The notes: generated by a model from the letters alone, not told the origin. A stretch of DNA of 64,000 bases from UBA3478 sp965662045 (GCA_965662045.1 CBFIGE010000002.1:1-64000); one strand, 5' to 3'; positions 24,998 through 34,783 are shown, counted from the first letter of the stretch. Translations and numbers: made by a program.

Positions 24998-27900
24998 ATG
25001 AGAATCGTTTTTTTGATTTTTGTCTTTGTTTCAATTTCTGTGAATTCACAAATAAAAAATCTCAACTTAGAATTAAGTTCTAGCTATGTGACAGATTTAA
25101 AAATTCAAGAAAACGGTCTTATGTGGGTTGGAACTCAAGAAGGTTTAGATGTTTTTTATGACAATGAAAGACATGACTTTTACTCAAGCATATCTGACTC
25201 AACTAGTATTTTAAACTCAAAAATCAATAAGCTTTTTTTGAGTGCTGTATCAGATTTGTTTGTTCTAACCGAAGACGGAATTAGTGTTTATAATCCAGAA
25301 ACTTTTGACTTTAAGCAAATACCTTTAAGATCAACTCCTGTATCAGTAGTTGAGGATTTGTCAAATTCTAAATTTTGGGTCGCGACAGAGACATCAGGAT
25401 ATTATGTAATCGATAAGTCGTTTAACGTTCTTCAACATTTCGTCTTTGATCCATTAAATCCTTTATCTATTTCTACATCCAATACGATTTCAAATACAAG
25501 TCATTCGATTGACTTTTATGAAAATAAAGTGTTTGTAGCAACGGTTAATGGTTTTAACATCTTTGATCAAAGTAATAATACCTTTAAGCGATATTTTGCA
25601 GGTGATAAAACTAAATTGACTTCAAGCAATATATTAGGGGTTAAATCTTTTGAAAACAAGGTACTTATCGTAGGGGAAAACGAGCTTGTGAGTTATAACA
25701 TTTTAGATTCAAGTTTTAATTTGGTTTCAAGATTTGAGAATGGAATTACAAGAGCCGAATTTCTCAATGATGGCGGTATTTTAATTCAAACCTCTGTAGG
25801 TGTAAAAAGAATTGACTATTCAAAAGAAAGATTTGATATTCAATCCACTGGCCTATATCCAAATTTATCTGATAAAAACGTATTTCAAATTTCAGATTAC
25901 ACCTTTATTTGGCAAAAAGGTACTGATGAATTGAGCACAATCGTCTCAGATAATAGATTTAATGATTTAATTGTAAACGAATCTATCAATTCAATAACTA
26001 GTAAGGATGAAACCCTTTATTTCGGTACTTCAAATGGAGTTAGGTACTTTGATTCTAAGGAGTCAATGGTTAAAGAACACTCAAATGGAGGTTCTGAATC
26101 ACTCTATTTTAGAAATTATGAAAATCAACTTATTCAAGTTTCACAAAATGGTTTTGAAGTTTACGAATTAGGAACTTACAATTCAATAGATTTAGTCAGT
26201 ACCACTAATGTAAAAATAGACGAAAAAAGCGTTTTCGAATCTTTTGAGAATTATATACTTATTGCAAACGAAAACATTAACATTTATGATATAAATAATG
26301 GTCTTTCATATGAAAATGTTATTACCCAGGAACAACTAAAGAATTTTGATATTAATAATTTAAAAGTTATCGATGAAAAATTATATGCTTCTCACGATAT
26401 GGGTATTTTCGAATTTGATATTCATAATCTTATCGATTTAAATTCAGATAGTAGTTTTATTTCTTATGAGTACAATGAATTATTAAACGCTCATATACCC
26501 AAAGGTTTTATGGATATAGAACTAATAGGGGAAGCGCTTTATCTAACAAGTGATAATAAGAATCTGGTTAGTTACCCTAAAGATTTTAGTAACATTATTA
26601 CCGATTATTCTTTTAATGGAGATTCTTCAAAATCTTTGGCAGCGTCAACAATACAGAAATTAAACTATATAAAAGATGAGAATAAATTGTATATCGCATC
26701 TTTGGGTAATGGTTTGTTTACTCTAGATTTAAGCACACAAGAGTTTCAAAATTTCAATGTAACCAACGGCTTACTTTCGAATAATGTTTATGACTTCTTA
26801 ACTGTTGATGGTGATCTGTATTTTCAATCGGGAACAGGAATAAATTTTCTCGAGAACAACTTGATTAAGAATTTTTCTGAAGAAGATGGTCTAAAATTTG
26901 ACATGTTTCACAAGGAATCTCTCCATGCCGTGGGCAATGAACTAATTGTATCTGGAGGAAATGGAATTCAAATTATACCTTTTGATTCTTTGAAAAATAT
27001 TGAATCCCAAAGCTTTGAATTAAATTTATTTAGGGCAGTAGGTATAGATAAATTAAATTCCAAGTCTGACATAAATTTCAGTGATAATTCATTAAAAGTT
27101 GATTATACTACAAAAACATTAATTCTTGATTTGTTTAGCTCAGTTCGGTATAAATCAGATCAAATCCAATTTGTTTTTGAACAAACAGGTGTTAAAGACT
27201 TTATTTCAAATGGATTTAATAATCAAATCCAGTTAAATGGATTACCCTATTATGAATCTAGTCTAAAAATTTATGGTATTAATTCTAATGGGGAGAGAAG
27301 TACTAATGATTTGAATCTTACAATTTATAATGCCCCACCATGGTGGTTAAGATACGAATCTATTGCAACCTATATAATTTTAACGTTCATTGGCATGCGA
27401 TTTTTTGTAAAATATAGAGAAGCTAAAACTAAAGAACGATTAGAAGGGGAGCGAAAGAGTGAAGAATTAGAAGAGGCACGTCAATTACAACTCAGTTTGT
27501 TGCCGAAAAAAAATCCTGAGGTAAAAAATTATGATATAAGTACTTACTTAAAATCAGCCACTGAAATTGGCGGAGATTATTACGACTTTTTCTATAAAAA
27601 TGGAGAATATTTTTACGCAATGTGCGGGGATGCAACAGGGCACGGTGTTGTCTCTGGTATTATGGTATCTGTTACAAAGGCAGGCTTATATGGTATACCA
27701 ATGGGTGAGCCCTCGCTAATTTTAGAGCAACTCAATAGAATTGTTAAAAGAGTAAATTTTGGTAGGCTCAGAATGAGTCTTAGTGTAGCCAAGTTTAACG
27801 ATGATAATTTTGAAATTACTTCGGCTGCAATGCCTCCTACTTATTATTATAAGGCTGCTAGTCAGCAAGTAGAAGAAATTCTAGTGCCTAATTTACCTTT

Positions 27901-28171
27901 AGGGGGAATAGAAACAGAAAAGTATACTGGGGTGACAAAGAAGTTTGAGCTAAATGATGTAATGGTCATGATTTCAGATGGATTACCTGAACTTCCAAAT
28001 GACGATAATATTCTATTAGATTATGATGAAATAGAAAATTGTATTGGCTTAAATGCTCACAAGTCTTCTGAAGAGATTAAAAATGCCTTGGTGAATTTAG
28101 CAGATCAATGGTCTAATGGCATTATGAATCCAGATGATATCACGATTGTTGTGATAAAAAAGGTTGCTTAG
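24998..28171 (+). CDS. Propeller sensor with cytoplasmic SpoIIE/PP2C phosphatase domain
   Basis: A 1057-residue protein. The signal peptide (to ~18) is followed by about 650 residues of propeller-like repeats, beginning LKIQENGLMWVGTQEGLDVF, with recurring motifs such as LYFGTSNGVRYFD and LYIASLGNGLFTLDL. A Y_Y_Y-like beta segment follows, then one membrane helix at about 788-806. A coiled linker (EELEEARQLQLSLLP) leads to the PP2C/SpoIIE domain: GGDYYDF (858), D878 in GDATGHG, SDGLPE and DDITIVVIK. Such domains dephosphorylate STAS anti-anti-sigma-like proteins. The stop overlaps that of the convergent cyclase gene by 4 nt. Confidence 0.88.
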   Translation: MRIVFLIFVFVSISVNSQIKNLNLELSSSYVTDLKIQENGLMWVGTQEGLDVFYDNERHDFYSSISDSTSILNSKINKLFLSAVSDLFVLTEDGISVYNPETFDFKQIPLRSTPVSVVEDLSNSKFWVATETSGYYVIDKSFNVLQHFVFDPLNPLSISTSNTISNTSHSIDFYENKVFVATVNGFNIFDQSNNTFKRYFAGDKTKLTSSNILGVKSFENKVLIVGENELVSYNILDSSFNLVSRFENGITRAEFLNDGGILIQTSVGVKRIDYSKERFDIQSTGLYPNLSDKNVFQISDYTFIWQKGTDELSTIVSDNRFNDLIVNESINSITSKDETLYFGTSNGVRYFDSKESMVKEHSNGGSESLYFRNYENQLIQVSQNGFEVYELGTYNSIDLVSTTNVKIDEKSVFESFENYILIANENINIYDINNGLSYENVITQEQLKNFDINNLKVIDEKLYASHDMGIFEFDIHNLIDLNSDSSFISYEYNELLNAHIPKGFMDIELIGEALYLTSDNKNLVSYPKDFSNIITDYSFNGDSSKSLAASTIQKLNYIKDENKLYIASLGNGLFTLDLSTQEFQNFNVTNGLLSNNVYDFLTVDGDLYFQSGTGINFLENNLIKNFSEEDGLKFDMFHKESLHAVGNELIVSGGNGIQIIPFDSLKNIESQSFELNLFRAVGIDKLNSKSDINFSDNSLKVDYTTKTLILDLFSSVRYKSDQIQFVFEQTGVKDFISNGFNNQIQLNGLPYYESSLKIYGINSNGERSTNDLNLTIYNAPPWWLRYESIATYIILTFIGMRFFVKYREAKTKERLEGERKSEELEEARQLQLSLLPKKNPEVKNYDISTYLKSATEIGGDYYDFFYKNGEYFYAMCGDATGHGVVSGIMVSVTKAGLYGIPMGEPSLILEQLNRIVKRVNFGRLRMSLSVAKFNDDNFEITSAAMPPTYYYKAASQQVEEILVPNLPLGGIETEKYTGVTKKFELNDVMVMISDGLPELPNDDNILLDYDEIENCIGLNAHKSSEEIKNALVNLADQWSNGIMNPDDITIVVIKKVA

Positions 28172-30096
28172 GCGTTAAATATCCAGTTTTGAATTTGTTT
28201 TTTCTTTCCTTTCACGAAAACTGGATCCTTTTCATCAAAACCTTGATGATCTTCTAATTCAGAATAAACGCTTTTGGAAATTACAATTTGACCTGCCTTT
28301 GCATGAGAACAAAGCCTTGCGGCTAAATTTACAGCGTCACCAATAACGGTGTAGTTCATTTGACGTTCCGAACCGATATTACCGCAAACTACCTTACCTT
28401 GATTGATACCTATGCCTATTTTCAGTTTTGGTAAACCTTCATCGGATATTTTATTATTGAACTTTTCAAGCGCTTGAAACATTTGTTTGGCCGAGTCAAC
28501 AGCTCTTTGAGCATCATTTTCTTGTTTTAAAGGAACACCATATAATACCATTAATTCATCACCAATTATTTTATCTAAAGTTCCATTATTAGAAAAAACA
28601 ACGTCTATCATTGATTCGAAGTAATTATTCAATAGGTACACAACTTCTTCAGGTTTCATTTTTTCTGACATTGCCGTAAACCCTCTAATATCACAAAAAA
28701 GGATGCATACTTCATTTTGCGCACCACCAAGTTCTAGTGAGGTTTCATTTTTAAGTAATTCGTCAACAATATTTTCAGAAACGTATTTTTTGAAAGTTGA
28801 TTTTAATTTGTTGAGGTTTGATAAATCTTCAAATGAAAATACAATCCCTGACCTTTCATTTTCTTCATTAAATGCAGGAGAAAGAGTTAAGTTGATTTCG
28901 TGAGAAGTACCCCCTAAATCGTCTATTTTAAAATTATTTTCGAAAATAATATCATTTTGACTTTCTGCTTCTTCTAAGAGCGCTATTAAATTTGGGTTAT
29001 TTTGGAAAACCATGAAATAATGATTTTGTAAAAAATCATCGTTATCAATTGAAAATATCTTTTTCGCGCTATTATTGACGAATTCAATTTCTCCTAAGAC
29101 ATTAATCATTATTATCCCTGTCGTAATTGAAGACATAATATTTTCAACAAGTTTATGTGACTCTTTTAATGAGTCAATAAGTTGAATATTATCATAAGCT
29201 AAACTCACTTTTTTACATAGACTATCAAAAAGTCTTAGGTCTTGATTGGTGAAACGAATTGTTCCATGCCTACTTTCTTTATCAATTAATATAATAGCTC
29301 CTTCAAGTTGATTATTTGATTCAAGGGGACTTACAATACAATTTTTTTTCGCAAAATTAAGTAGTTTGTAATTCTCAGGATCGTTGACTATTAATGATGA
29401 CATGGAATCATTTAAACTTTTCAGAACTCCTTTGGTTATCCTTAAAATGTGTTTTGGCTCCTCGTCTTTATTTAAATTGAATAAGGCTTCAACATTAAAA
29501 AAATCTGATTTCTTGTCGCGTATTAGCACCAATCCTTTAGAGGCATTCATTATAGAAAGAATCATAATCAAAATGTCACTAAAAAGTTGTTCTTTAGCTT
29601 GTTTTTGAGCGTTTATGATTTCTGTAATATCAATGAGCGATTCCGTTTCTAAGGTTTTATTACTTAACTCTTTTTTAGTTTTTGTTATTTCTTGTTTTAA
29701 ATGTGAGAGTTGCAGTTGCTGCTCAATTAATAATTTCAGAGAATTTATTTCATTTTTAATTGAAGACGCTGGTTTATTGCCGCTCGGCAAAATAAGAACT
29801 CCAATTTTTTTTTGTTCGAAGTGGATGAATGAAAACCAAGCATAACGATGAGGTTCAAATTCAAATTTTTTCATGTAAGATGAAGTAATTGAATCATTTA
29901 GGTCTATCGTAATATTTTTATTATCAATAAATAGCTTCTCAGGTAAATTAATGCCTGAAAAATAATTATGCATTCCAATGCTTGTTACTAAGCCCTTTTG
30001 GTTAAAAAAGTGTAGTCGTAAGGATTTAAATTTTTTTTGTGACTTAATATTAGAGTAAATCTGATTTAAGTCAAAGTCCGAACCGGAAATTTTCAT
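28168..30096 (-). CDS. GAF-PAS class III adenylate/guanylate cyclase
   Basis: A 642-residue cytoplasmic protein. Residues 1-130 are of unknown fold, a coiled coil lies near 130-165, a GAF-like domain at about 165-305, a PAS domain at about 311-430, then the cyclase domain (440-640). Metal-binding D469 (FCDIRGF) and D513 (DKIIGDE) are present. K509 and T583 (NYTVIGD) are the adenine-selecting pair of typical adenylate cyclases, and N590 and R594 (VNLAAR) stabilise the transition state. cAMP is therefore the expected product. It lies 11 nt downstream of the STAS gene in the same operon. Confidence 0.88.
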   Translation of the reverse strand: MKISGSDFDLNQIYSNIKSQKKFKSLRLHFFNQKGLVTSIGMHNYFSGINLPEKLFIDNKNITIDLNDSITSSYMKKFEFEPHRYAWFSFIHFEQKKIGVLILPSGNKPASSIKNEINSLKLLIEQQLQLSHLKQEITKTKKELSNKTLETESLIDITEIINAQKQAKEQLFSDILIMILSIMNASKGLVLIRDKKSDFFNVEALFNLNKDEEPKHILRITKGVLKSLNDSMSSLIVNDPENYKLLNFAKKNCIVSPLESNNQLEGAIILIDKESRHGTIRFTNQDLRLFDSLCKKVSLAYDNIQLIDSLKESHKLVENIMSSITTGIIMINVLGEIEFVNNSAKKIFSIDNDDFLQNHYFMVFQNNPNLIALLEEAESQNDIIFENNFKIDDLGGTSHEINLTLSPAFNEENERSGIVFSFEDLSNLNKLKSTFKKYVSENIVDELLKNETSLELGGAQNEVCILFCDIRGFTAMSEKMKPEEVVYLLNNYFESMIDVVFSNNGTLDKIIGDELMVLYGVPLKQENDAQRAVDSAKQMFQALEKFNNKISDEGLPKLKIGIGINQGKVVCGNIGSERQMNYTVIGDAVNLAARLCSHAKAGQIVISKSVYSELEDHQGFDEKDPVFVKGKKKQIQNWIFNA

Positions 30097-30107
30097 CTGT
30101 TATTCCA

Positions 30108-30449
30108 TCATGACATTGCTTTGATCGCATCGTCTTCGTTAGAATAGCAAGAACAATACTTTGTAAGCCCCATAATTTTAAAGGTTTTTTCTATGATCGG
30201 AGCGAGATTACAAAAAGCTAATATTCCATCTGATTCTTGTAATTGCTCAATTAACTCAATAATTATTGATGCACCTATACTATTTACAATATTTGATTGC
30301 TCTAAATCAATAAGTATTTGATTAATTCCGTTGGTAATATGTTCTTGTGCTGCATTTTGTATGTCTTGACCTAAATCCTTGTTTAAATACCCTTCTGTCT
30401 TAATAACAAGAACTTCACCTTTTAGGCTTGCTTCTAAAATTTTATTCAT
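30108..30449 (-). CDS. STAS domain protein (anti-anti-sigma-like)
   Basis: A 113-residue single STAS domain. The strand-helix core QILIDLEQSNIVNSIGAS aligns with the D-S-x-G phosphorylation site of SpoIIAA/RsbV. Here it reads N56-S57-I58-G59, so S57 is the candidate phosphoacceptor and the usual Asp is Asn. Such proteins bind an HATPase kinase when unphosphorylated. Its start overlaps the end of the HATPase gene by 8 nt, indicating strict co-translation, and the cyclase gene follows. Confidence 0.88.
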   Translation of the reverse strand: MNKILEASLKGEVLVIKTEGYLNKDLGQDIQNAAQEHITNGINQILIDLEQSNIVNSIGASIIIELIEQLQESDGILAFCNLAPIIEKTFKIMGLTKYCSCYSNEDDAIKAMS

Positions 30450-30870
30450 CGTTTTGGTCTTTCTTTTTAATCATTGTTAAAGTTGTTCCAGAATCACTTG
30501 ATTCAAAATCCACAGAGTCCATTAATTCTTTTATTAACATCAGCCCCCATCCTCTTTTTCGTTCATCAGAGTTAATTTTAGATTCGATTTTAGGTATTTT
30601 AACCTGAGACGCATCAAATCCAATTCCTTTATCAATAACCTTAATCATTAAATTATCGTCATCTATTATAAAATGAATATAAACTTCACTTTTTGATTCA
30701 GAATGCTCAAAAGCATTTATACAAGCCTCAATTAAAGCCATTGAAATTTCACCTGATTTTTCTTCTGAAAGTTGCATATGCTTGGAAACAACATCTGCCG
30801 TTTGTGTAGCTACTAGTTCCATATTTTTAAGGATTGGCAGCTTTAATTCAACTGTTGGTTTTTTTTCCAT
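30442..30870 (-). CDS. HATPase_c serine-kinase-like protein (RsbW/SpoIIAB type)
   Basis: A 142-residue GHKL ATPase domain. The N-box is ALIEACINAFEHS with E48, N52 and H56, the G1 box is D80-K-G-I-G84, and the G2 box is RGWGLMLI (106-113). In partner switching such proteins phosphorylate a STAS partner and sequester a target, classically a sigma factor. It is the first gene of the reverse operon HATPase-STAS-cyclase. No sigma-factor gene lies nearby, so the target is unknown. Confidence 0.88.
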   Translation of the reverse strand: MEKKPTVELKLPILKNMELVATQTADVVSKHMQLSEEKSGEISMALIEACINAFEHSESKSEVYIHFIIDDDNLMIKVIDKGIGFDASQVKIPKIESKINSDERKRGWGLMLIKELMDSVDFESSDSGTTLTMIKKKDQNDE

Positions 30871-31062
30871 AGTTTTGGATTAATTACGCTTTGAATATAA
30901 TATTTTTTTTATCTAAAATTGCAAGTTTTATATTTAATAGTTGTTTGGTTTTGTTTTTCTGTTTACCCCACATGCATTTTGACATCCTGTGAAAAATAAA
31001 TATTTAATGTTGTTTTGAACTTTTGTTCATATTGTTACCTTGAAGTTTGAAATAAATTTATT

Positions 31063-32715
31063 ATGAAAGGCTTTAAAATTCTATCCTATCTCTTATCCAT
31101 CGCGGTCATTGGTTATTTTATTGTTGTAACTATTTATAACAAAAAAGAAAAATCACTTTTTGAACAGCCCAAATTAGTTGTGGGTATTGTTGTAGATCAG
31201 ATGCGTTATGATTACTTAACGCGATTTTGGAACCACTATGGAGAAGGAGGATTCAAGCGATTAGTTGAGGATGGATTCACAGCAAAGAACCATCACTTTA
31301 ACTATGTGCCCACAGTAACAGGTCCAGGGCATGCTTCGATTTATTCAGGAACGACTCCAGCAGTACACGGTATTTTGGGTAACGATTGGTATAACAGATC
31401 TGAGCGTCAAATGGTTTACTGTGTTGATGATTTGAGTCATGCAAGTCTCAATATATCTTCCTCAAAAGGGAAATCACCGCATCGAATGTCGGTTTCAACG
31501 ATCACTGATGAGCTTCGTATTCATCATCAATTTAATGCGAAGGTCATTTCGATTGCAGTTAAGGATCGTTCAGCGGTTTTACCTGGTGGACATACCGCTA
31601 ATGCTGCTTATTGGTATGAAGGAGAACAAGATGGTGACTGGATTTCTTCAACTTATTATATGGATGAACTTCCAGATTGGGTTAAAGCGTTTAATGCTGG
31701 GAATTCTAGTGAGAAATACTTAAAAACTTGGAATCAGCTTAAAGGAGATTACGTTGAAAGTGGAGCGGATGAAAATCCATATGAAAGTACATTTGAAGGA
31801 GAAAAATCTAATGCATTTCCACACGAAATAGGTGAATTATGGTCAAAAAACGATGGTTTTGATATATTAAAAGATACTCCTTTCGGAAATGCGTTAACTA
31901 CAGATTTTGCGATTGAGGCTATTCAAAATGAGAATTTAGGCGCAGATGATATTACCGATTTTTTGGCTATTAGTTTTTCTTCAACTGATTATGTTGGCCA
32001 CGAGTATGGAGTAAATTCAAAGGAAGTACAAGACACATACATCAGGTTAGATAGAGATATTGAGCGTCTACTTAATTTTTTGGATAACTCTGTGGGTCAA
32101 AATGGATACACCCTCTTTTTATCATCGGATCACGGTGCTATGCACAATTCTGAATTTTTGAGGGATGCTAAAATCCCGACCGGAAAGATCAATAAATGGC
32201 AAATTCGAAAAGATTTAGAACAAAGCCTTAAGGACGTTTATGGGGTTAATGGAATTATCGAAAATGTCGACTACAATGAAATTGTACTCAATAAAGATGT
32301 GTTAAAAAAGAATATATTGAATCAAATAGAACTCACCTCATTTATAGTTGAGGAGTTGATGAAAAGACCTGAAATTGAACATGTATTCACAGCAGAAGAG
32401 GTGCACTCATACAACGGTTTGAATCGAATCAAAAACCTTGTGCAAAACGGTCATAGTCTCAAGTATTCGGGGGATATTGTATTTATTCAAAAACCGGGGT
32501 ATATTTCGAATCGAAGATTTGGATCGACTCACGCCTCTGGAATGAATTACGATACGCATGTGCCTTTATTGTTTTATGGACGAGGAATTTCTAAAGGAAG
32601 TACAGTAGAGCGCACCGAAATCCCGGATATTGCATCCACAATGTCTGTGCTATTAGGTATTTCACTTCCTAACGGAACGACAGGAAATCCGATTAAGGCA
32701 GTTTTTGATCACTAA
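31063..32715 (+). CDS. Alkaline phosphatase superfamily protein, PafA type
   Basis: A 550-residue protein with an N-terminal hydrophobic segment (residues 4-25), possibly a signal anchor. Catalytic residues align with PafA: D45 (metal), nucleophile T86 in PTVTGPGH, N107, and the K-x-R motif KDRSAVLPGGH. The metal-binding histidines occur in DYVGHEYG, SSDHGA and near THVPLLFYG. PafA-type enzymes are calcium-independent phosphomonoesterases common in Bacteroidota and act in the periplasm. It is monocistronic, 3 nt from the convergent glycosyltransferase stop. Confidence 0.88.
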   Translation: MKGFKILSYLLSIAVIGYFIVVTIYNKKEKSLFEQPKLVVGIVVDQMRYDYLTRFWNHYGEGGFKRLVEDGFTAKNHHFNYVPTVTGPGHASIYSGTTPAVHGILGNDWYNRSERQMVYCVDDLSHASLNISSSKGKSPHRMSVSTITDELRIHHQFNAKVISIAVKDRSAVLPGGHTANAAYWYEGEQDGDWISSTYYMDELPDWVKAFNAGNSSEKYLKTWNQLKGDYVESGADENPYESTFEGEKSNAFPHEIGELWSKNDGFDILKDTPFGNALTTDFAIEAIQNENLGADDITDFLAISFSSTDYVGHEYGVNSKEVQDTYIRLDRDIERLLNFLDNSVGQNGYTLFLSSDHGAMHNSEFLRDAKIPTGKINKWQIRKDLEQSLKDVYGVNGIIENVDYNEIVLNKDVLKKNILNQIELTSFIVEELMKRPEIEHVFTAEEVHSYNGLNRIKNLVQNGHSLKYSGDIVFIQKPGYISNRRFGSTHASGMNYDTHVPLLFYGRGISKGSTVERTEIPDIASTMSVLLGISLPNGTTGNPIKAVFDH

Positions 32716-32718
32716 GCC

Positions 32719-33573
32719 TTAGAAAATTTTTTCTCTGATTTTTTGATAGCGTATTTTTCGTATGCACCGCCCTTGTTCATCGCTTACAAAAGGTATAATT
32801 GCTCGCGTTCTTTTGGCTTTAAGAAAACCTCTAAGCTGTAGAGTTGCGCTACGGACATCTTTGGTCTTAAGAAACTGTTTGAGTATAGTCAAAAAACTCA
32901 ACGTCAAATCATAGCCCATTCTGTAATAGCTCATTCCTCTTTTAAGGTGATATTCCGATTTGGAGTGATACGCTTTTGAGGTAGGTCTTAAATGTTTGAC
33001 TTTAACATTTTTTAAGGTGGAGGTGTCGAACCCTTGACATTCAGCTAAAAGGGTGTCAATACTGTCCCACCCAAGTTCTTCAAATAAACCTCCAATGGCC
33101 TCAAAGCAAGCTTTGGAATAGAATTTTATGGGTCCCCTGATGTGATTTTGATCAGCTATATCCTCGTAAATCCAGCCTTTTTCGTTTTGCACATGTAAGA
33201 GTCCTGCGCACATACCTAATTTCGGATTGGCTTTGAAGGCCTCATTTAAGGATTCGAAATAATGATGAGGTAAAATCACATCGGCATCAAATTTACCGAT
33301 GAAATCAGCTTCTACGATCTGTTTGAGACCATAATTGAAAGTTTGAATGACTTTAGCTCCTGGGCTACGTTGGGCTCTACTCTCGTGCTTGATGTATGTT
33401 ATGAAGTCATGATTCTTGGCGAAAGCTTGAGCAATTTCGGTGCTAGCATCAGTTGAGGAATCATCTACAAGCACAATTTGATCTGGTACTCTTGTTTGCT
33501 GTAAAAAACTGTGGATACAATCTTTGAGAAAAGATTCTTCATTGTAGAAGGGAATAACAATTGCTATTCGCAT
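32719..33573 (-). CDS. Glycosyltransferase family 2
   Basis: A 284-residue protein with the GT-A fold typical of GT2. The N-terminus is MRIAIVIPFYNEESFLKDCI, the nucleotide-sugar Asp lies in IVLVDDSSTDAST, and the metal-binding DxD-like motif is in GKFDADVILP. No membrane helix is obvious, so it is cytoplasmic or peripheral. The sugar and acceptor are unknown. It begins 1 nt from the KAS III stop, so the two genes form an operon. Confidence 0.88.
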   Translation of the reverse strand: MRIAIVIPFYNEESFLKDCIHSFLQQTRVPDQIVLVDDSSTDASTEIAQAFAKNHDFITYIKHESRAQRSPGAKVIQTFNYGLKQIVEADFIGKFDADVILPHHYFESLNEAFKANPKLGMCAGLLHVQNEKGWIYEDIADQNHIRGPIKFYSKACFEAIGGLFEELGWDSIDTLLAECQGFDTSTLKNVKVKHLRPTSKAYHSKSEYHLKRGMSYYRMGYDLTLSFLTILKQFLKTKDVRSATLQLRGFLKAKRTRAIIPFVSDEQGRCIRKIRYQKIREKIF

Positions 33574-34634
33574 TAGTACTTGTAGACAACGGCGTTGATG
33601 TTCATACCTGCACCCACGCTGGCCATGATAACTATGTCTCCTTCACGAAGTTCATGCTCATTAAAAACTCCTTGACGAACCATATCATAGAGAATAGGAA
33701 CTGTGGCCACGGAGTTATTTCCGACGGTTTGAATGTTCATGGGCATGATGTTTTCTGGCACCTCCTTTTTGAACTTGCGGTAAAAGCGCTTGATGATGGC
33801 TTCATCCATTTTTTCATTGGCCTGATGAATGAATACTTTTTTCACATTTTCTATAGATTCACCAGATTTTTCCAAACACACGCGAAGGGCTTCTGGTACA
33901 TTGACCACAGCAAGCTCGTATACTTTTCGGCCGTTCATTTTAATGAAACGCGTATTATCGCATCCATTTTCTGTATGATTCGACTTATCGAAATACAAGT
34001 AGAAGGTTTCGTCTCCGGCAAAGGTTTGTGAGTGATGTGCTAATATTTCTCCTCGGCCTTGGGTTTCTCCAAGGATACAAGCTCCAGCGCCATCAGCAAA
34101 AATCATACTGTCTCTATCGTGATGATCAACCACTCTTGAAAGTGCTTCGCCTCCTATGACCAAACAATTTTTAGCCATTCCACTTTGAATAAATGCCTTG
34201 GCTTGAATCATGGCTTCAATCCATCCTGGACAACCGAAAATCATATCGTAGGCCACGCAGTTAGGATTTTTAATTTGCAATTGATTCTTTACTTTACTCG
34301 CTAAAGAAGGGATTAGATCGGATTGATTTTCACCTTTTCTGACATCTCCGAAATTATGGGCGAATATGATATAATCTATTGATTCTTTCTCAATTGCTGA
34401 GTCTTCAATCGCGTTTTTTGCGGCTTGATAACCCAAATCCGAAGTCAACTCATCGTCTTCGGCATAACGTCTTTCACGTATTCCTGTGATGGCTTGAAAT
34501 TTTTCAATAATCTCAGTATTGTCAACTTCAAAACGGTCTCCCTGATTGGAATAGAATTTATGTTCCAAAAAATGCTCATTTTTGGTTACCACTTTGGGTA
34601 TATAACTTCCAGTACCTAAAATTCCAATCGCCAT
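33573..34634 (-). CDS. 3-oxoacyl-ACP synthase III family protein
   Basis: A 353-residue thiolase-fold protein. ATG 34634 (MAIGILGTGSYIPK) is used because the 28 codons before it do not look like this family. The catalytic triad is C135 (IFGCPGW), H270 (FIHQAN) and N306 (GNNSVA). FabH condenses acetyl-CoA with malonyl-ACP, but this branch, with the DMIFGCPGW motif, is often annotated only as FabH-like and may act in a specialised pathway. The glycosyltransferase follows directly. Confidence 0.85.
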   Translation of the reverse strand: MAIGILGTGSYIPKVVTKNEHFLEHKFYSNQGDRFEVDNTEIIEKFQAITGIRERRYAEDDELTSDLGYQAAKNAIEDSAIEKESIDYIIFAHNFGDVRKGENQSDLIPSLASKVKNQLQIKNPNCVAYDMIFGCPGWIEAMIQAKAFIQSGMAKNCLVIGGEALSRVVDHHDRDSMIFADGAGACILGETQGRGEILAHHSQTFAGDETFYLYFDKSNHTENGCDNTRFIKMNGRKVYELAVVNVPEALRVCLEKSGESIENVKKVFIHQANEKMDEAIIKRFYRKFKKEVPENIMPMNIQTVGNNSVATVPILYDMVRQGVFNEHELREGDIVIMASVGAGMNINAVVYKY

Positions 34635-34783
34635 AAAATTTATTTCTGTTACTCTAATGTAAAGGCATCTTAAATGTTTGTATGCGTTTAGTGAAAATAC
34701 TTGCCGAAGCCTAAACAAGAGTTCAAAAGAAATCTATACGCTTACAGTTAGTTTTAAAACATTGATAATTAAATACTTATATC

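Noticed and set aside
28168..30096. Possible PycC-type (cCMP/cUMP) cyclase of a classical Pycsar pair
   Set aside because: The base-selecting residues K509 and T583 and the GAF-PAS architecture fit ordinary adenylate cyclases, and the gene is on the opposite strand from the DUF5706 gene. I therefore call it a class III cyclase with cAMP expected.
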